This document shows positions 30,573 to 33,398 of a stretch of DNA of 33,398 bases, piece after piece (the stretch's first letter is position 1; each line of letters opens with the position of its first letter). The stretch lies in NCBI GenBank assembly GCA_025463305.1, contig JAOBWK010000049.1, positions 1-33,398 of the forward strand. The letters are read 5' to 3'. The notes under the pieces were generated by a model that worked only from the letters and a program-made list of their open reading frames with translations, did no database searches and was not told the DNA's origin. Made by a program: the position numbers and the translations under genes. The DNA comes from Ilumatobacteraceae bacterium. Its GTDB lineage: Bacteria > Actinomycetota > Acidimicrobiia > Acidimicrobiales > Ilumatobacteraceae.

Positions 30573-31283
30573 TCAGCGGCGCGGCGGCACGCTGCCGATC
30601 AAGCCCTCGCGGCGGGCGATCGAGATGGCCTCCAGCTTGGAGTGGGCACGGAGGCGACGGATCGCGCTCTGCACGTGGTTGCGCACGGTGTTGACGCTGA
30701 GATCGAGCTCCTGTGCCACCGCGGCCGTGGACGCACCCTCGGCCAGCCGGCCCAGGACGTCGAGCTCGCGGGCAGTGAGGTGGTACCGGCGGTTCGATGC
30801 CGAGCTGAGGCGATCGACCAGGGTGTTGACCAACTGGCCCGCCAGTGCCCGTCCACCGCCACGCACGGTGCGCACGGCCTCGGCCAGCTCGCTCAGCTGC
30901 TGAGCCTTGAGCAGGTACCCACTCGCACCCGCCTCGAGCGCGGCGAGCACGGCCGTGTACTCCGCATCGGCGCCGAGGACGATGATCTGCACGGAGGACG
31001 AACGGGCCAGCATCGCCGCCACGGCCGCCGGGGTGTCGAGATCGCCGAGCGACGCGTCGAGCACCACCACCTCGGCGGCGGCCTCGGCGAGCAGGTCGAT
31101 CGCCTGGGACAGCGTCGCCGCGACCGCGACGACGTCGATGTCGGCGTTGACACCCAGCGCCGCGCCGAGGCCCTCTCCAACCATGGGGTGCCCGTCGACG
31201 ATCATGACCCGGATCGTCCCGGTCGTCGTCGCCGGGTTGGTCGGCCAGCCGGCCGATGTTCGAGTCTGTTCGACCAGCGCCAT
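30573..31283 (-). CDS. LuxR/NarL-type response regulator
   Basis: The product has 236 residues. The receiver domain begins after about 24 residues: IRVMIVDGHPMVGEGLGAAL, with D30, has the second acidic residue replaced by Gly. The phospho-acceptor is D76 in EVVVLDASLGD, and K126 lies in SGYLLKAQQL. The switch Thr/Ser is Gly in IIVLGAD, so signalling by phosphorylation may be altered. The C-terminal HTH is typical: YHLTARELDVLGRLAEGAST, AAVAQELDLSVNTVRNHVQSAI. No histidine kinase is adjacent. The ATG at 31283 has GGAGTGGG about 10 bases upstream. It sits between a receiver-degenerate paralogue and the sigma-like and flagellin genes on the other strand. Confidence 0.88.
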   Translation of the reverse strand: MALVEQTRTSAGWPTNPATTTGTIRVMIVDGHPMVGEGLGAALGVNADIDVVAVAATLSQAIDLLAEAAAEVVVLDASLGDLDTPAAVAAMLARSSSVQIIVLGADAEYTAVLAALEAGASGYLLKAQQLSELAEAVRTVRGGGRALAGQLVNTLVDRLSSASNRRYHLTARELDVLGRLAEGASTAAVAQELDLSVNTVRNHVQSAIRRLRAHSKLEAISIARREGLIGSVPPRR

Positions 31284-31634
31284 GTTCGTCCCACTCCAGT
31301 CCAGAGGTGCGGCGACGACGGTACATGACGCATCTGCATCAGTCAGGGATGGTGCAGTCGCGAGCGCGAGCAGTGGATTCGCATCACGCGTGGCAGGACG
31401 TTCGCGTCACCACGGTCGGGTGAGGAGACCCGGACGCGTTCCCCCGCCACAGGTGAGCGCCAGCCCCTTGAACGTCCCGATGACCATTCCATGCGTGACT
31501 TCATGGGCCGGGACAGCGGTTCAGATCGCCCTTCGGCGATCCAATACAAGGACAACGATCCACATTTCGAGGCGACGACCGCCGCTGGCACGGCGGCGAC
31601 CACCGCGGCGACGATCCGGCGGCGCGAGACCCTG
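31284..31634. other. Intergenic region between regulator and sigma-like gene
   Basis: About 350 bases without a supported gene. The stretch around 31545-31575 is less GC-rich than the surroundings (CCAATACAAGGACAACGATCC and following), which could be promoter DNA for the sigma-like gene. In-frame ATGs at 31491 and 31503 would extend that gene, but this part lacks the compositional look of its other codons. Confidence 0.4.
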
Positions 31635-32945
31635 ATGGCCGCCATTCGCCTCTCCCGGGCCGTCGGCGCAGCCGAGCTGGATCAGCCCGGTGCCGTCGTC
31701 GACCTGGTCCGCGTCGTGGCCGTCGGCAACGAGCTGTACGACATCGAGACCTCCCTGCACCCGGGCGTCTTCGCCGCTGGTGTGCACGAGGCCACCGCCC
31801 GAGTCCGCGTCGGCACCACCGACATCACCGGCACGTTCCGGATCGCTGTCGGCCCGCTCGATGACACCGATGGCGATGTCGCCTCGGCGCCCGCCGAGTG
31901 GCACGCCGCTGACCGCACCACCGGCCATCCTGTGCCGATCAACCCGGCGATCGCCGCTCAGCTGCCCGAGTCGGTGACGGTGCCGGCACTGACCCCGGCC
32001 ACCTTGTCGGGTGCCGTGCGCCGCGTCCACCTGGCCGCCGAGCGTGCCCGCCGCGAGCTGATCGACACCAACCGGGGGCTCATCCTGTCGGTCGTCAATC
32101 GGTACCGCGCCGTGGTGCGCGCCGAGTCGTCCACGCTCGACATGAGCGACCTGATCATCGTCGGTGAGCACCAGCTGCTCAGCGTCGTCGATCGCCACTT
32201 CAGCGATCCGGCCTCGATGCCGGTGCGCGATGTCGCCTGGTCGAAGCTCGTCCAGCGCGCCGTCGGCAACGCCGTGCGCAGCGAGATCGCCCGGGCCACC
32301 GGCGTGTCGGTCGAGTTCCGCCAGCTGCTCACCTGGTTCCAGGCGCATCCCGAGGATCGCACCGAGACCTCGGCCGTGGTCGCCCAGCGGATGGCGTTCG
32401 CCGCCGGCGTGACCCGGCTGATGGCGGCTCGCGAGATCCACGACCGCTTCGCCGGCGTCGCCGCGCTCGAGCTGATGCTCGTCGCCGATGAAGCCCGCTA
32501 CGTCGCCCCGGGCAAGCAGGCCGCCGAGACGGCTCGCCAGCTCAAGGCCGAGGGCTACTTCGTCATCTCGTCGCGGTCCTCGCTGGCCGAGATCGAGCGG
32601 GCCCAGCAGTTCAGCTCCGGCTCGAACGTGCGCCTCGACGCCGATCCCGACGGCCACGATCGTCAGACCCATCTGGCTGTCAGCGACGGCGGCTACGACA
32701 CCACGGATGCCACCGACATGGTGCGGCGCATCATCGAGGACTCGGGCATGACCAAGGTCGAGGCGCTGGTCTGGTTGCACCGCACCGGTGCACTCGATCC
32801 GGGTGGCTTCGGCACGGAGCTGCCCGAGATCGCCGAAGACCTCGGCCTCAACGGACGCAGCGAGGCACGCGCGGCGCTGCGCCGGGCGCGCCGCAAGCTC
32901 GACGCGTGGTCCGCCACCGGCGCCACGTTGGCCCTGGTCAGCTGA
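31635..32945 (+). CDS. Divergent sigma-70-like protein with N-terminal domain of unknown function
   Basis: The ATG at 31635 gives 436 residues (ATG 31491 would add 48). Residues about 125-215 resemble sigma region 2: RRELIDTNRGLILSVVNRYR, LDMSDLIIVGEHQLLSVVDR, then DVAWSKLVQRAVGNAVRSEI. This is the N-x-x-L-V-x-x-x-A-x-x-Y / D-L-x-Q-E-G-x-x-G-L pattern with many deviations; IVGEHQL replaces the usual QEGxxGL. Residues about 390-425 (LPEIAEDLGLNGRSEARAAL, RRARRKLDAW) resemble the region 4 helix-turn-helix. The N-terminal 110 residues (AAIRLSRAVGAAELD and beta-rich sequence up to AEWHA) match no family I know. It is encoded directly upstream of flagellin, so a flagellar or envelope-related sigma role is inferred. 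It may instead be a sigma-derived regulator that does not bind core polymerase. Confidence 0.62.
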   Translation: MAAIRLSRAVGAAELDQPGAVVDLVRVVAVGNELYDIETSLHPGVFAAGVHEATARVRVGTTDITGTFRIAVGPLDDTDGDVASAPAEWHAADRTTGHPVPINPAIAAQLPESVTVPALTPATLSGAVRRVHLAAERARRELIDTNRGLILSVVNRYRAVVRAESSTLDMSDLIIVGEHQLLSVVDRHFSDPASMPVRDVAWSKLVQRAVGNAVRSEIARATGVSVEFRQLLTWFQAHPEDRTETSAVVAQRMAFAAGVTRLMAAREIHDRFAGVAALELMLVADEARYVAPGKQAAETARQLKAEGYFVISSRSSLAEIERAQQFSSGSNVRLDADPDGHDRQTHLAVSDGGYDTTDATDMVRRIIEDSGMTKVEALVWLHRTGALDPGGFGTELPEIAEDLGLNGRSEARAALRRARRKLDAWSATGATLALVS

Positions 32946-32970
32946 GCGATCCGGCCTCGAACGACGTGTC

Positions 32971-32998
32971 GAAAACATTTCTCGTCGGCTCCCTAGAA
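32971..32998 (+). promoter_or_regulatory. Putative flagellin promoter, FliA/WhiG-like
   Basis: GAAA (32971-32974), a 16-base spacer and CCCTAGAA (32991-32998) resemble the sigma-28 consensus TAAA-N15/16-GCCGATAA: 3 of 4 and 5 of 8 bases match. Transcription would begin near 33005, leaving a leader of about 70 bases. Confidence 0.45.
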
Positions 32999-33059
32999 CA
33001 CCCACGGGCCGCGCCGACACCTACTTCGCCGGGCAAGGACGTCCGGATGAACACCACAC

Positions 33060-33065
33060 GGAGGT
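33060..33065 (+). promoter_or_regulatory. Strong Shine-Dalgarno sequence of flagellin gene
   Basis: GGAGGT ends 8 bases before the ATG at 33074. It is among the best SD sequences in this window and suits a highly expressed structural gene. Confidence 0.75.
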
Positions 33066-33073
33066 AATTCGAA

Positions 33074-33398
33074 ATGCGTATCAATGCAAACATCGCCGCT
33101 CTCAATGCGAGCCGCAACCTGTCCATGTCGCAAGACGCTCTGGGCTCCAGCCTGGAGAAGCTCTCCTCGGGTTACCGGTTCAACCGGGCCGCCGACGACG
33201 CTGCTGGACTCGCCATCTCGGAGGGCCTCCGTTCGGAGATCCGTGGTTCGAGCCAGGCGCAGCGGAACGCCCAGGACGGCATCAGCTTCCTGCAGACCGC
33301 TGAAGGTGGTTTGAACGAGGTCTCGAGCATGCTCCAGCGCATGCGTGAGCTCGCCGTTCAGGCAGCCAACGGCACCTCGGGCGGCACGGCGGAGCAGG
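33074..33398 (+). CDS. Flagellin, N-terminal part (runs off window)
   Basis: The first 108 codons are present. The sequence [20 protein letters not shown], then [20 protein letters not shown] and [20 protein letters not shown], is the D0/D1 N-terminal core of flagellins. [20 protein letters not shown] and [14 protein letters not shown] follow. All the landmark residues for export and filament packing (the N-A-x-N segment, SSG, RIN-like start, AEGAL-like turn) are present. It polymerises outside the cell into the flagellar filament after export by the flagellar secretion system. The gene has its own SD sequence and a plausible sigma-28-like promoter, which suggests late flagellar expression. 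The C-terminus is beyond the window edge. Codon use is rich in GC but less extreme than in neighbouring genes. Confidence 0.97.
   Translation, partial: MRINANIAALNASRNLSMSQDALGSSLEKLSSGYRFNRAADDAAGLAISEGLRSEIRGSSQAQRNAQDGISFLQTAEGGLNEVSSMLQRMRELAVQAANGTSGGTAEQ

Noticed and set aside
31491..31634. Extended N-terminus of the sigma-like protein
   Set aside because: In-frame starts at 31491 and 31503 exist, but this segment includes less GC-rich, promoter-like DNA and a low-complexity Ala/Thr stretch. I kept the ATG at 31635 and note the alternative.
1..33398. CRISPR array, transposon ends, tRNA or rRNA genes
   Set aside because: I saw no regularly spaced repeats, no transposase gene and no cloverleaf or rRNA-like sequence. 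A covariance-model scan would be needed to exclude small RNAs.

Overview
The window is very GC-rich, with dense genes and a strong G/C bias at third codon positions, and it reads as actinobacterial chromosome. The phosphatidylinositol-type lipid genes (CDP-alcohol phosphatidyltransferase followed by a PIM-type acyltransferase), a DUF222/HNH gene of the 13E12 type, many starts that look leaderless, and a flagellin point to a motile actinobacterium. An Acidimicrobiia lineage such as Ilumatobacter is my inference from this gene mix, not something the sequence proves. I see no rRNA, tRNA, CRISPR array or insertion sequence.

Layout. 1-1689 (minus): a CDP-alcohol phosphatidyltransferase coupled by a 4-base overlap to a sugar nucleotidyltransferase that runs off the left edge. 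1761-6652 (plus): mostly housekeeping or poorly characterised genes (HIT protein, RlmA-like methyltransferase, VOC protein, DUF4239 membrane protein, YjdJ-type acetyltransferase), then a thiolase, a small conserved protein and a DoxX-like protein packed as an operon. 6660-13396 (minus): a secreted M15 peptidase with surface modules, a DEAD-box helicase, a solitary NuoF-like flavoprotein and a HugZ-like protein. 13490-16578 (plus): NUDIX hydrolase, a WD40 gene remnant, an ACAD11-like acyl-CoA dehydrogenase and a fructosamine-kinase-family protein.

16593-22961 is a divergent catabolic locus around a TetR regulator. A minus-strand operon (sarcosine-oxidase-like flavoenzyme, SDR, P450) faces a plus-strand operon (TetR, Rieske oxygenase, DAO-family flavoenzyme), with a perfect 9-4-9 palindrome in the shared promoter. 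The Rieske protein has Glu instead of the usual bridging Asp, as in carnitine and betaine oxygenases. The locus may therefore oxidise an N-methylated or quaternary amine, with the flavoenzymes removing further methyl groups.

22968-29791 holds a YjbR protein and a DUF222/HNH protein in divergent arrangement, a secreted phospholipase-C/acid-phosphatase-like enzyme carrying three copies of the surface module also seen in the M15 protein, the PIP synthase-PatA pair, and a small unknown protein.

29823-33398 looks like the edge of a motility region: two LuxR-type response regulators (one without a phospho-acceptor Asp), a highly divergent sigma-70-like protein with an unfamiliar N-terminal domain, and the start of a flagellin gene. 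The divergent sigma-like protein beside flagellin is the strongest candidate here for something undescribed. A second window-wide signal is a TANNNT hexamer 6-8 bases before the start codon of about ten genes, which suggests widespread leaderless transcription.
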